Below, piece by piece: positions 12,501-22,061 of a stretch of 64,000 bases of DNA (its first letter is position 1; the number at the start of each line of letters is the position of its first letter). The notes under the pieces are model-generated. The model saw nothing but the letters and a program-made list of their open reading frames with translations. It did no database searches and had not been told where the DNA came from. Source of the DNA: Tubiluchus corallicola (Eukaryota > Priapulida > Priapulimorpha > Priapulimorphida > Tubiluchidae); contig JAQGDQ010000009.1 of NCBI GenBank assembly GCA_030141605.1, positions 341,001 to 405,000 on the forward strand, read 5' to 3'. A program made the position numbers and the translations under genes.

Positions 12501-15500
12501 CGATTACAGTGAAGCTGAGCCTCATCTTGAACAGTTCGCTGTTCGATTTAAGGTTGTAATTTCTGAAATTGTCCAGGGTTGCTCATCGAGTTTGAAACGA
12601 CTGCTGTCGACCATGCTCTTCATGTTTGGCCAAACCCTTGTTTTTAGCCAAATGTTGATCTTGTTCTTTGCAATAGCTCAGATTTTCTTAGTTTCTTAGA
12701 GTTTGCCGCAACGAAATAAACATTTTTCTACTAAACAGGCAGTAGGAATATGGACTTTCGAAGCCATCTGTTGACTAAACAGTGATAACTCTCAGCTCGT
12801 TAAACATGGAAAAACCTTTGAGTACCTGGTGGCTTTTATAAATTTAATTTAAATAGAAAAGAAAGGTTTTTTAATAATTGTTTATTTATTTAAAAACTAA
12901 TCACAAATTTATAGTTTTAGCTCACAAACATATAAATTTATTTCATTATGAACTAATAAATGCAAACTGTGTTAAAAATATATATTCTGTTATAATATAT
13001 ACATGTATGTATATCAGAGATTAAAAGAATTGTGTAAGCTAAACTAAAACATTTATAGTAGTTGTTATGCTAAAAGCGCAAAATATCGATACTTCTTGTG
13101 TTTTGAGTATATTTTTGACTGTTTACTGAATCTTCTGAGAAACACTATAAAAAACTCTGTATCTAGCAATAGGTATTTTTCCGTTACGTTCATTAAAAGT
13201 GCTTGTAAAATTTGCTGTATTTAAACGATTTAATGGTATCTTGCTAGCTCCTTAGTAAAAAAATGATTTTGGGGTGACGATGTCTTAGTACGTAACAACT
13301 AGGAATTTAAAAAGTTTTTTATCTAATCAACATATAAATCTTTAGCTATCACGAAATATTATTCTGCTACATTTCTTAAGAGCGGTACTAAAATTTTCCA
13401 CACCTGAAATTTTACGTACTTTCAGTATAAATGTATAAAAAGATATTTGATCATGTTCTTAATAAGAAAAAAACTGCATTCATATAGTACCATTTTGTAC
13501 TGGTATATGAAAGTCACATACCTTGCTGTTTTTCTTACCTAACCATTTGTCAAGCTTTCCTCACAGAATTTAAATTTATTTCATGTTGTTTTTCTTTAAA
13601 AGTATGAATTCTGTTGTAAAATGTATATGTCAGAGAAATTAGTGATTCACATCGCTGGTTACTTATTGTGACAACATGTTGCTGAACCTGTATGCTTGGT
13701 TGCTATGCATTAAAATAGTTGTGATGTCACTTGGTTGCTATGCATTAAAATAGCTGTGATATCACAACATGAGGTCATCACTTAGCAACCGCTCTGTTGT
13801 CATCACTAAGCTGTTGTCATGGAGATGATGTCATTCAATAGCATGTTGTCAGATGATGAAGTCGGTGCTTAGTATCTTTACTTATTATCTTGTTTATGGT
13901 CACTTTTGCAGGAAAAAGGCACAGCTACGGAATTTAAGACGAAGTTTGAGGAAGCAAAGAAAGAGTTAAGCACTGCTAGCAGCATTTTTGGTGCTGATAC
14001 AGTTAAAGGTACAAGCATTGTTCATACAAAACTACCAAATAGTTTTTCAGTTTTCGTTCTCTTGCCAGCTTGATTTAAAGGTAGCACTTGATGTTTGGTG
14101 GTTCACCTGCTGCAGCAAATAATACAGTTATAACTTCGATAATCTATACTTCTGTGATGTAGGATAATAATAAAAGTTTATAAAATCAAAATAACATGCA
14201 GGTCATGTGGTATCTAGGAACTTATGGGATCAAACAGCATAATAATATATGCAGCTGCAGAATTTGACATTTTTTTAGATTTTGGTACATTAAATCCATT
14301 TGCTTAGAAAAGAAATGACCTTTGTAATAAAAAAATGATTAAATTAGGAATGGCAAAAAGGCATGCTATAGTAGTTACATTTGACAGGTGAAGATCAATC
14401 GGTGATGGCCAGCGTGCAGAAACAACCGGAGGCAGGTGATAACAAAGATGTCACGGAAGAGGAAACAGAAGAAGATGATGAGGAAGAGATTTTGTTTGAG
14501 AAAAGAGTTAATCTTCAGTGCAGTTTGAATGGAAATGAATGGAAGGTTGAGATTTTGCACATTTCTTAGTATAAAATACATACAGTCATTAGTTTGTAGA
14601 ATTTTGTTAACAAAATGTGTAATTAAGCTTCAATTTATTTCTGTTTGTCCATTTCAGAAATAACACATAGAAATTGGTCAGTAAAAAATCTCACTTTCAA
14701 AAAATATTGGCGTGAAGACAGAGCATGCCAATATGCTTGTAAACTAATAATTATGATTTCGGTGAAAAAGCAGTCATGATCTTTTTGTTCCTTGTACCTA
14801 AAGCTTCATCAAAAGCTCTTAATCTAAACTGGTATTAGTGATTATGCAGTAATGACTGTATGACTGACACTTTGACTATCCAGACTTCACTGCATGTTGG
14901 TAGCTGTATGCACAATAGGAAGCTAAACTGTTGATCTGATTTTTCAAACTTACTGCTATGGCAATGCTTTGCCGTGCCAGATGGGACTGTAATATTGACA
15001 TGCGCTGACATCTCAGTTATTGCCCAATTCTGCATTAAATAGACAAATCAAAAGTTGCTGAGGACGATAACACATTCAACTCTGTATTTGTTATAATTCT
15101 TATCTTTCAGACTGCCGGCATGGGTGTATTGCACGTTCTCTTTGATGACGATGTGTATGGCACAAGGCTACGTATGAAACTAGATGACGGAAAATGTGTT
15201 ATGAACCATGTAATTACCAGGGAGATTAATTTGACGCTTGACGAAAAAAATAGAACCTGCCAATGGATGGCAACCGATTTCTCGACGGAAAATGGTGTGC
15301 TGCAGTCCTTTTTAGTCCAGTTTAGTTCCGTTAATGCCATGAAAGAATTTTTGGATATCTTTGGAAAGGTTGGTGCTCACACACATTAGATATACAGTTA
15401 AACCTTTTTAAAAGATAAAAAAATCTCGCGTTCTAACAGGTCCTTTTTGTTAGTTTTGCACTTATATTATATTAAATGCTAGTATAACCCTTGTGTTTTT

Positions 15501-18500
15501 GTTTACAGAGTAACTGACTGAGTCATTGTTTTATTGACAAATTGAAGCTATAGGAATAGCATAACTAAACAAGGCAGTCATTATAAGCAGTTTGCCCACA
15601 GAAAAGAATGGCAGCAGCATTAATTATATATGTAAAACACAAAAGCTTTCACACCAGATTTGATGGCTAATTTTAGATTTCTGGCAGCATAAATAGGTTG
15701 AATCACGAAACACAATTTAATCCTAGAATGATTAGCCTTTTGAGCAGTAACATCTGACCTGCTCTTCATCACAAATAGTACCAATAAGACACGGGTCTTA
15801 TGTTCTGTGAGTGGTGACAACAGTATTTGGTTTATGCATTCACTGAGACATTGGCATAGCTGGGGAAGAGGGGTAGAAGAGGCAGTCCACCCCGGGTGGC
15901 ACTTTGATCAAATACACTGAAAAGGCTGGTTCTGTCAGAGTAGTAGAAAGGCAAAATGCCTGATATGATTTAATCTTCCACAAAAACGCCACTTACAGCC
16001 TATTGTGCAGAAAGTTTTGCGACAAAGCAAGATGATAATTAGTAATTTGATGTCTTTGTAACATTTACATAGTTACGAAATGATAAACAGTGCGGAAAGT
16101 ATTGCAATAACGTAAGATGGTAAATGGCAATTTGATATCTTTGTAATGTTTGCATAGTTACGGTAGTTTTTCTTTTTTTAAAGTTTCTCTGCAGTACTCA
16201 ACTTGATCTAACTGTGAAGTATATTTATATTCACGTTCTCTCCTGTGTTAACATGTCAAGATTCTCTGAGTGGGCCTATTATAGCTTTTGAAGCATGTAG
16301 AGAGAATTTATTTCTTCAGAAACACATTTTTTTCAGTATTATTTATTGCAACTGCAACATAACACAATTTCACATTTCTTGTAAAGTTCTAAAATTACAA
16401 CTATGTGCTAGGTTGGATTTTTAATAAGGGGGGAGAAAGAAGTGCCACACTTAGCACCACAAGCTCCTCTAGCTATGCCACTGTAGCAGTACTGCTAATG
16501 TGCAGGTCATCCGAGAATCGGTGAATAATAAATGTTCTTTTGTTTTTAAGGGTAAACAACTAGCTAAAGAGTCCGAATTATCTGACAGGGAACTAAGTAT
16601 TGCAGCTTCTCCACATAAGTCTGCACTGGAGTGGATAGGTAGTTCAGGTGAGTTATTGGTGCATTTTCCAAGTTTATATGTAGTCTTTTAGAGAAGTTCA
16701 AACCTTGGAATGTGAGAAGACTAAGTTTAGTTTTTTGGCAAATGCACATCTTTGAAAATGAGCATTTTTTGGCAAATTACAAGTATTTCTGAAAGTACTG
16801 TGTCATTTTCAGTTTCATTCTTTAATAACAAAATTACTAAATATTTGTCAATAAAGTTTAGAAATATTGTCTAATACATTTTTTATCTTTTTTTACGTTT
16901 TTTCATTTTCCTGTCTCTTTCCAAAAATTCACCCCTATTTTCCTTTTTTTCCCTTATTGCCTATGCCCTTTACCACAGCAGAACCATACATACAAGGCAC
17001 ACCGAAAACTAAAGCGCATGAACAGTGAAACAGCGATGTCAAATAACTGGAGCTTCTGCAGTGAATAAATCATCATGTAAATTGTTAAAATTTTGCCAGA
17101 AAGTACATTTATTCTTGATAGATGTAGCTTCTATTATTTCAATTGATGATATTTCGTCTTCAGTAATTGCACTTTTTAATAGTTGACATGCTGCCAGTCA
17201 TATAAGTAAATCTAAGCACGTATTTGAGCCAGAAATGAAAAATTATTTTTTGAGACATTGTGCTTTTGTTCTGATGTACGTTGTTCACTGGTAAACAGTG
17301 AGTAACATTAGATATGATGTAATTTTGTTTATACAATTTAAATTTTGGAAGTAAATTTTCATTTTCTTTTTAAAATCGCATGCGGAATTCTTTATTAACT
17401 TTTTCGAGTAAAAATTTTTGTTTCGATGGAATATGCCATACACAGCTGCTATTAAATTTGTACAAATTATTTGTAATGTAAACAAATTGTCATTCCTTGT
17501 AATGTAAACAAATTGTTCAAACATTCACATATTCACATTTGTCATACTCTGATAAATTCAGCTGAACAACACTACTGATAAAGAGCTTGTACATTTGTAA
17601 CTTATTTATTACCCAGTGTTCTATTTTATAAGTAACTTCAATATTTCGTCTCTTTTTTGTAAATTTGAACTTGATTCATTAACATACTAATATCAAACTT
17701 TAATGCGTAGTGTGTGTCATGTTACATTAAGTACACATATAACAAAATAAAATTCTTTGATCTTCAAGGAAATTTCTTTTTCTATACCTGCTTAGTAGTT
17801 TTAGGCACTGTGCAGCCTTGCAAAATTTTGTTTTTATTTTTCAAATACTCAGTTTTTATTTCGCTATAAGCTTTATTAGCATCTTTCATATCAACATGCT
17901 GCAAAATGATAGCAGTGGTTTCTCCCTGTGCGATACATGTAAACTGTTCTGCTTGCATGCAGTTAGTGTGTTAGAAGTTGTTAAGTGACATGTTTTACAA
18001 CAGCTTAATGACCTGTGCCTTTGGAGCAATTTCAGGTTATTAAAACTGGGTGGCATCAAAAAAATGTTTAATTTCGAATTTAGTGACTCCAACATTTCTT
18101 TATTGCCTTATATTGTTGAATTTGTCCAACTGTTAAGTGTCTGGTGCAATGGTTTTTACAGCTGAAACTGAAAGCAGTAGATGAAAGGAGGTCATCTTAG
18201 ACAAATTTGCAAATGAGTTTGCCAACAGGATAGTAGTTGCATTAACCATTTTTTTAAGTAAACTTAAATTGCATTGACCATTTTCTTTACACGATTCTTT
18301 GACTCGCATTTTTCCATTTTACCATTCACTTTCACAAAACCATGGGATTGAACTTGAACCATTAGAAACTCCATCCAATTTTGTTTGTTACTTCCGAATT
18401 TGATGGAGCCACTTTGAGTTAAGTAGCTTTTACTGAGCCACTTACAAATTAAAATTCTGGCTGAAGGCTACTCCATTTTCACAGCTACTGCACAAGTTTG

Positions 18501-21500
18501 GACAGAGACCTTTAAACAAATATATGAATTTGTTGCCATTACTAATAAACACGCAACATATCAACCGACTTTTTACTTTCTAGTATTATTATACCTATAG
18601 TAGATATTTTATAGTACATGGGTTAAGCAGTTAATAGTTTTTAAATGTTTCGTACATTACCTTTCTCATTTCTACTGTAGACTGCATTAATGAGCAATCA
18701 AGTAATGCCAAAGCCTTGCCCTCAACATCCGAACTTGAATGGGATTATGATGGTTTCCAGAGCTATGGGCACAAAAAAATTTCCCGAAGCAAAAACACAT
18801 CCTCAAAAGTGCGTAAGAAGCGTCAAAAATTTACTGCAGGTTCAAACAATAACAACAATTTAAAGATGGAATTGCGGAGTGAAAAAGTGTGGAAAAGAAA
18901 TTACACCATAAATATAACGACCATGCCCAATGCAAGTGGCAGTTCAATTTTCATTCATTTTCCCGATAAAAAAACTGAGAGTGATAGAAGTAGCATACGA
19001 TCAGTAGATGGATGTAGCACACGGTCAGTTGACAGTGTCAAATCAGATGCAAGCAGTGTAGGCATTCTGACTTATGTTAAAGATTTATTCAAAAGTGAGA
19101 CATCCTCTTCTCAACTCAACATGTGCCTTGATGATTTTTCTATTAACATACCAGAGTTTCCTGATAACAGCAAGTGTGGAGTGACAGTAGAAATGGAAGA
19201 AGTGCTTGTGAATGATGGCAAAAAAGACTGTGAGAAAGATGAAGGCAGTGAATTTTGGCTTTCGCCGCAGGCGAGTGTCGTTTATCTGGATTATGAAGAC
19301 GATTCGATAATTGCCAGGCCTGCAAGCCTTTGTTCTGGTGCAAATGCGATCAGGAACGTGCGAGAAAATATCACTAAATGGAATGATAACTATTATCACC
19401 TAACTGACGATTCGACGGAATATGCGAAAATTGACAATGGAGGTGGCAGCCGTACTTGTTTTTCCGAGTCCGAATCGGAAATACCAAGCATTGAAATGTC
19501 TCACAACGATTATATCTGCTTTCCAGCTATTGATGATTCTGCCGAAATCTCAGAAGCATTATCTCGACAGTATGCCATAGACACAAGCGGTCTCTCCTCT
19601 GCTGATGAGAAATCATTGACAGATGTTGTAGGTGCAAAAAGTAGGAAGCGGATATCCCCGAGAGTCAACAAAAGTAACAATAACGGATATTCAAGTGATC
19701 ACGAGCAGAATGAACAAGATGCTTTCAAGCTTGGTGTAGTAATGTCAGATGATGGTGAGAGCACCTCTGAAGCTGTCTCGGGCGCATCTACTTTTGCCGA
19801 AACTATTACCGAAGAAAGTGATCCTAACAACGAAGTCAAAATACAATCTGATGCAAATGCAGACGGTGACATTTTAGAAAAATCCAACAAATTCACGGTA
19901 GGAAAAGTAGAGAATTTCATCCGCAACACATTGCAAGCATTCACTGGAATAGGAGACATTTTTCCAACAGTTGATCAAAATAACAAAAAATCAGCAGCTG
20001 AATTAATCACACGTATCTACAAGCCTGATGTAGAATTGTGCAGTGACACAGACACAGATTTGGCCGTAGAAGACACTATTCCATCTTTGAGCCATTCCTT
20101 CTCACAAAATGACGAAGGAGCACCACAAGCAACTCCTTACCACATCTGCTTTCATAGTGATGAGGATACTTTGTCCGAAAATACTGTTGCCGGTGATACA
20201 GAACAAGATGATGTTCAAATATTTGAGCCAAAAGAATACAACTGCAGTGATGATTACAATGTTGCACCAATAGTTCAACGTGATGACGACAAATTTCTGC
20301 CATTGAATAATGCGACTGATAAAGATCACACATTTGCTCCAACCGATAATCAGTACGAAGATTCCAAGTTTGCTCCAATAAGTGACCAATGCACTGATGA
20401 AAAATTTGCACCAAAAGAAAATCACTGCAATAGTAATTGCAAATTTACATCAACAAACAATCAGTATGATGACCGAAAATTCACACAAACAGACAACGAA
20501 TGCGCCGAGACTCGCGCATTTACACCAAATGATGACCAGCTACACGATCAGAAATTTGTACCAATGAAACATCTGCAAGACGAAGATGACATAGCTGTAC
20601 CAAAAAGCGATCATTATGATGCACCAGCAGACGAACAGTCTAACAAGGATAAGATTCACATTCAAATTGAATCTAACAATCATTATGATGCACCAACAGA
20701 TGAACGCTCTAATGATACGAAATTTTTACCACCATCCGTTACGTCTGATGGAGGTTCTATTGCACCAAGTCACCAGAGTGAAAATGCAGAAGTCACATCT
20801 CAATTACTAGTTTGTACAGAAACTGACAGCGTAACCAGTAAGCCTGTGAAACTGACTTTGCAAAACACTGCTGATGATGATGTTCATGCTAAGCAGCAAG
20901 ACACTGCAAAACAGTCAGATCTTGTAGACAAAACAGCTAACATTCAGTTGAGCACCACATTGCCAGAACATAATACATTACCAGAAAACTACAGTAACGA
21001 GGAAACAGAGGATGACGTCATGCCAATTCCAGTCATCGGACGCTACAGAGGCAATAACAATGACTGCACTCCAAAGCAAAAACTCCTTCCAACTCCACTA
21101 CTGTATAACAGCAAACGCAGTCCACTAAGAAGACGCATAAGTGGAAAGCTTTCAAATGACGCCATTGTGGATGTGAGTGATCAACAATTTCACACTAATC
21201 CAATGACAGTGACAAAGCAGCGTAGCACCGGTGCAGTAGCCGCTATTTTACAGGCAGAATCAAAAACAAGCATCACCAAAAACACCTCAGAAACTGCCGT
21301 AATTAGTCCAAAAGTAAAGAAAAGTTTCTCCCAAATAGGAATTAGGAAAACCACCCCCTTGTCTAAAGCTTCCTCGCCAACAGCAAAAAGCAAAACATTT
21401 GATCCAAAGGATGTGGATTCTTATAGAGACCTGCCAAATAATCTTATTAAGTTTGTGGCATTAAAACGCAAATTATCTGGTTTGGACGAAATCTACCATC

Positions 21501-21583
21501 CTCAAAGCAGCAGCAATTTAAATAATCAACAACAACTTAAAGACAAAGATAGTCAGTTCTTGAGTGGCCATGAGCACTGGTAA
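556..21583 (+). CDS. RANBP2: RANBP2/Nup358 nucleoporin, 3' part (14 exons)
   Basis: Cytoplasmic-filament nucleoporin that binds Ran-GTP and acts as a SUMO E3 ligase. Exons: 556-656, 904-1068, 3565-7180, 7939-8115, 8736-8822, 9110-9217, 9667-9868, 10266-10339, 12377-12552, 13912-14008, 14388-14545, 15111-15368, 16551-16647, 18681-21583. Every junction is AG/GT and the codon phase carries through all 13 introns to the stop, giving about 2,738 residues in the window. Domain order: RanBD1, zinc finger, FG region, RanBD2, two zinc fingers, FG region, RanBD3, FG region, one IR (SUMO/Ubc9) repeat, FADLA segment, RanBD4, degenerate RanBD5, long unique C-terminus. Ran-binding signatures (FEPVIPLPE, KTGEEn[18 protein letters not shown]) recur. 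The first exon enters after one base of a split codon, so the N-terminus, expected to hold the TPR domain, lies left of the window. There is no cyclophilin domain. Orthology to RANBP2 is firm. The end of the gene depends on the 16647/18681 splice. Confidence 0.93.
1740..2808. mobile_element. Pogo-like MITE nested in copy A
   Basis: Left terminus CAGACTCAATCGCTTAATTG and inverted right terminus CAGTAGGCGCCACTTAATAG share CAG, C-x-CTTAAT and GAC-x-CAC over about 26 bp. The layout resembles pogo/Tigger ends (CAGTATAATTCGCTTA in Drosophila pogo, from memory). There is no coding capacity; it contains an internal 149-bp tandem duplication. Confidence 0.5.
2428..2726. repeat. 149-bp tandem duplication (two copies)
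   Basis: The segment beginning CTAATTCACTTATA at 2428 recurs at 2577 with about 90% identity and ends at GTAATACTA each time. It lies inside the pogo-like element. Confidence 0.8.
3565..7180 (+). CDS. RANBP2: RANBP2 giant exon: end of RanBD1, ZnF, RanBD2, two ZnF, RanBD3, FG repeats
   Basis: One 3,616-nt exon open throughout. It opens with [10 protein letters not shown], the second half of RanBD1 (to about 3,760), completing the exons at 556-656 and 904-1068. A RanBP2 zinc finger (W-N-C-x2-C-x10-C-x2-C, Ran-GDP binding) follows at about 3,841-3,940. Then comes an FG/FxFG region with GFKF motifs, RanBD2 at about 4,710-5,135, zinc fingers at about 5,237-5,330 and 5,380-5,475, and an FG region with three related modules around GAPKDK and GF(K/R)L (about 5,635-5,990). 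RanBD3 is at about 6,345-6,735, followed by SVFG/FGSP-type FG repeats. Vertebrate RANBP2 groups its zinc fingers between RBD1 and RBD2; here they are interspersed. The true donor is 7180/7181 (C then GTAAGT); an open frame runs 8 nt further into the intron before a stop. Confidence 0.95.
7181..7938. other. RANBP2 intron, no further features
   Basis: AT-rich intron between GTAAGT (7181) and TATTTCAG (7938). No repeat or ORF of note. The 8116-8735, 8823-9109, 9218-9666 and 9869-10265 introns are likewise featureless apart from T-rich acceptor tracts. Confidence 0.6.
7939..8115 (+). CDS. RANBP2: RANBP2 exon: single internal repeat (IR) of the SUMO E3 ligase region
   Basis: The exon reads Q-D-V-I-I-V-Y-E followed by [20 protein letters not shown]. 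This matches the start of the human IR1/IR2 repeats, where a DVLIVYE-type SUMO-interacting motif precedes a helical TPT..KA..LKLPPTFF stretch that wraps around Ubc9. Vertebrate RANBP2 has two such repeats separated by a middle segment; only one is visible here. Downstream of the conserved part is a Cys/Gly-rich stretch ([13 protein letters not shown]) with no vertebrate counterpart that I recall. Exons 8736-8822 and 9110-9217 then continue into the SSFADLA motif that lies upstream of RBD4 in vertebrates. SUMO ligase activity is inferred, not shown. Confidence 0.8.
9667..14008 (+). CDS. RANBP2: RANBP2 exons encoding RanBD4
   Basis: Four exons (9667-9868, 10266-10339, 12377-12552, 13912-14008) encode one complete Ran-binding domain. 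It is preceded by a [15 protein letters not shown] linker like the DKNFQWANTGAAVFG segment before human RBD4. The domain has [54 protein letters not shown], an AWCWNALDY strand and AVRFK, and ends with a helix ([14 protein letters not shown]). The split codons (AG|A, G|GC) rejoin correctly at each junction. The middle intron (10340-12376) holds the 28-bp minisatellite. Confidence 0.92.
10887..11420. repeat. Minisatellite: 19 copies of a 28-bp unit
   Basis: The unit GATCTGGCACTGTG + TTGACCTAGACGTT recurs without a single indel: the GATCTGG of copy 1 is at 10901 and that of copy 19 at 11405, exactly 18 x 28 bp apart. Variants are limited to GTGT/GTGC, CTAGACG/CTAAATG/CCAAATG and a few single changes. 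Because 28 is not a multiple of three and the unit lacks stops in one direction, the minus strand shows a spurious open frame. It lies in the intron dividing RanBD4. Confidence 0.97.
12553..13911. other. RANBP2 intron with diverged AT-rich repeats
   Basis: AT-rich intron. It holds a 35-bp perfect-length tandem duplication (13695-13729 and 13730-13764, starting CTTGGTTGCTATGCATTAAA) and two related stretches around AAATTTATTTCAT at about 12,930 and 13,575. No coding similarity is seen. Confidence 0.6.
14388..15368 (+). CDS. RANBP2: RANBP2 exons encoding a degenerate fifth Ran-binding-like domain
   Basis: Exons 14388-14545 and 15111-15368 encode an acidic run ([20 protein letters not shown]), then [34 protein letters not shown], a CQWMATDFS strand and a C-terminal helix ([14 protein letters not shown]). 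The spacing of the W-K..G.G strand, the R-x-RM strand and the W-x-A-x-D strand is that of a RanBD/PH fold. The usual ERG, RRE and CANH residues are replaced, more like the divergent domains of Nup50 or RanBP3. Ran binding is doubtful. It occupies the position where vertebrate RANBP2 has its cyclophilin-side linker. Confidence 0.7.
15369..16550. other. RANBP2 intron with an 85-bp imperfect tandem duplication
   Basis: Sequence beginning GTGCAGAAAGTTTTGC at 16005 is repeated, diverged, from 16090 (GTGCGGAAAGTATTGC). Both copies run to CATAGTTACG. Otherwise non-coding. Confidence 0.6.
16648..18680. other. Last RANBP2 intron, nothing recognised
   Basis: A 2,033-bp AT-rich intron from GTGAGT to TACTGTAG. 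A direct repeat CCTTGTAATGTAAACAAATTG-like (about 17,470-17,515) is the only structure noticed. Confidence 0.5.
18681..21583 (+). CDS. RANBP2 terminal exon: 967-residue low-complexity C-terminus of unknown function
   Basis: A single long exon is joined in phase to 16551-16647 (TCA G|AC TGC) and ends in TAA at 21581-21583. I recognise no domain. Visible features: an N-terminal LEWDYDGF motif followed by a basic patch (KVRKKRQKF), many acidic and Ser-rich stretches, and about ten imperfect 12-13-residue repeats of the form (D/S/R)KF-x-P-x-(D/N)-x2-x-D between about 20,285 and 20,740. A basic region with SPLRRR, KRK and [14 protein letters not shown] near the end could carry nuclear-localisation or docking functions. 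No cyclophilin, GRIP or zinc-finger residues are present. It could instead be a separate downstream gene whose first exon I have merged. The matching phase and the acceptor TACTGTAG at 18680 favour fusion. Confidence 0.7.
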
Positions 21584-21787
21584 TTTGTTGGTATTACAAA
21601 TTTACATTTGTTTTTATTCACAGATCATTTTCACTAATCATGTAGCAAGTAGGAAAAATTTTATGTGCAACATACAAAAATAATGCAGCTATGCTTATAC
21701 AAATTTGTATTTCTGTATTAATACAATCTACATTTCATGATGAAAAACTGTGCGACGTCTGTAACAAAAATAACTTATCTTCTTCAT

Positions 21788-21793
21788 TTTATT
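21788..21793 (-). terminator. Candidate methyltransferase polyadenylation signal (minus strand AATAAA)
   Basis: TTTATT on the plus strand, 269 bp beyond the minus-strand stop codon. Using it together with the RANBP2 site at 21,891 would make the two 3' UTRs overlap. Confidence 0.4.
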
Positions 21794-21890
21794 TTTGCGC
21801 ATAGCAAAATTAAGTTCAGTATAAAAAACTATACACTATAAAAATGTATACCCCGCCAATTATGGTGAAGTTAAGGAATGCAAAAGAAAC

Positions 21891-21896
21891 AATAAA
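21891..21896 (+). terminator. Candidate RANBP2 polyadenylation signal AATAAA
   Basis: First plus-strand AATAAA after the stop, 308 bp downstream. A second lies at 22118-22123, inside the last methyltransferase exon. Confidence 0.45.
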
Positions 21897-22061
21897 TAAT
21901 TTAGCAACTTTTCACTTATTAATATAAATTATAACCAAGGAGAATTTTGAAGTGGCATTACCTTAATCCGAAAGAAAGCAAACCAGCATTCAATGAACAC
22001 CAGTTTCACAAACTTGTGTAGCATCAATTCGTCAACACCACTGACATGTGATTAAAAAAAG

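Noticed and set aside
19085-21393. Several minus-strand ORFs over the terminal RANBP2 exon
   Set aside because: Shadows of the long plus-strand frame; codon usage and splice phase support the plus strand only.
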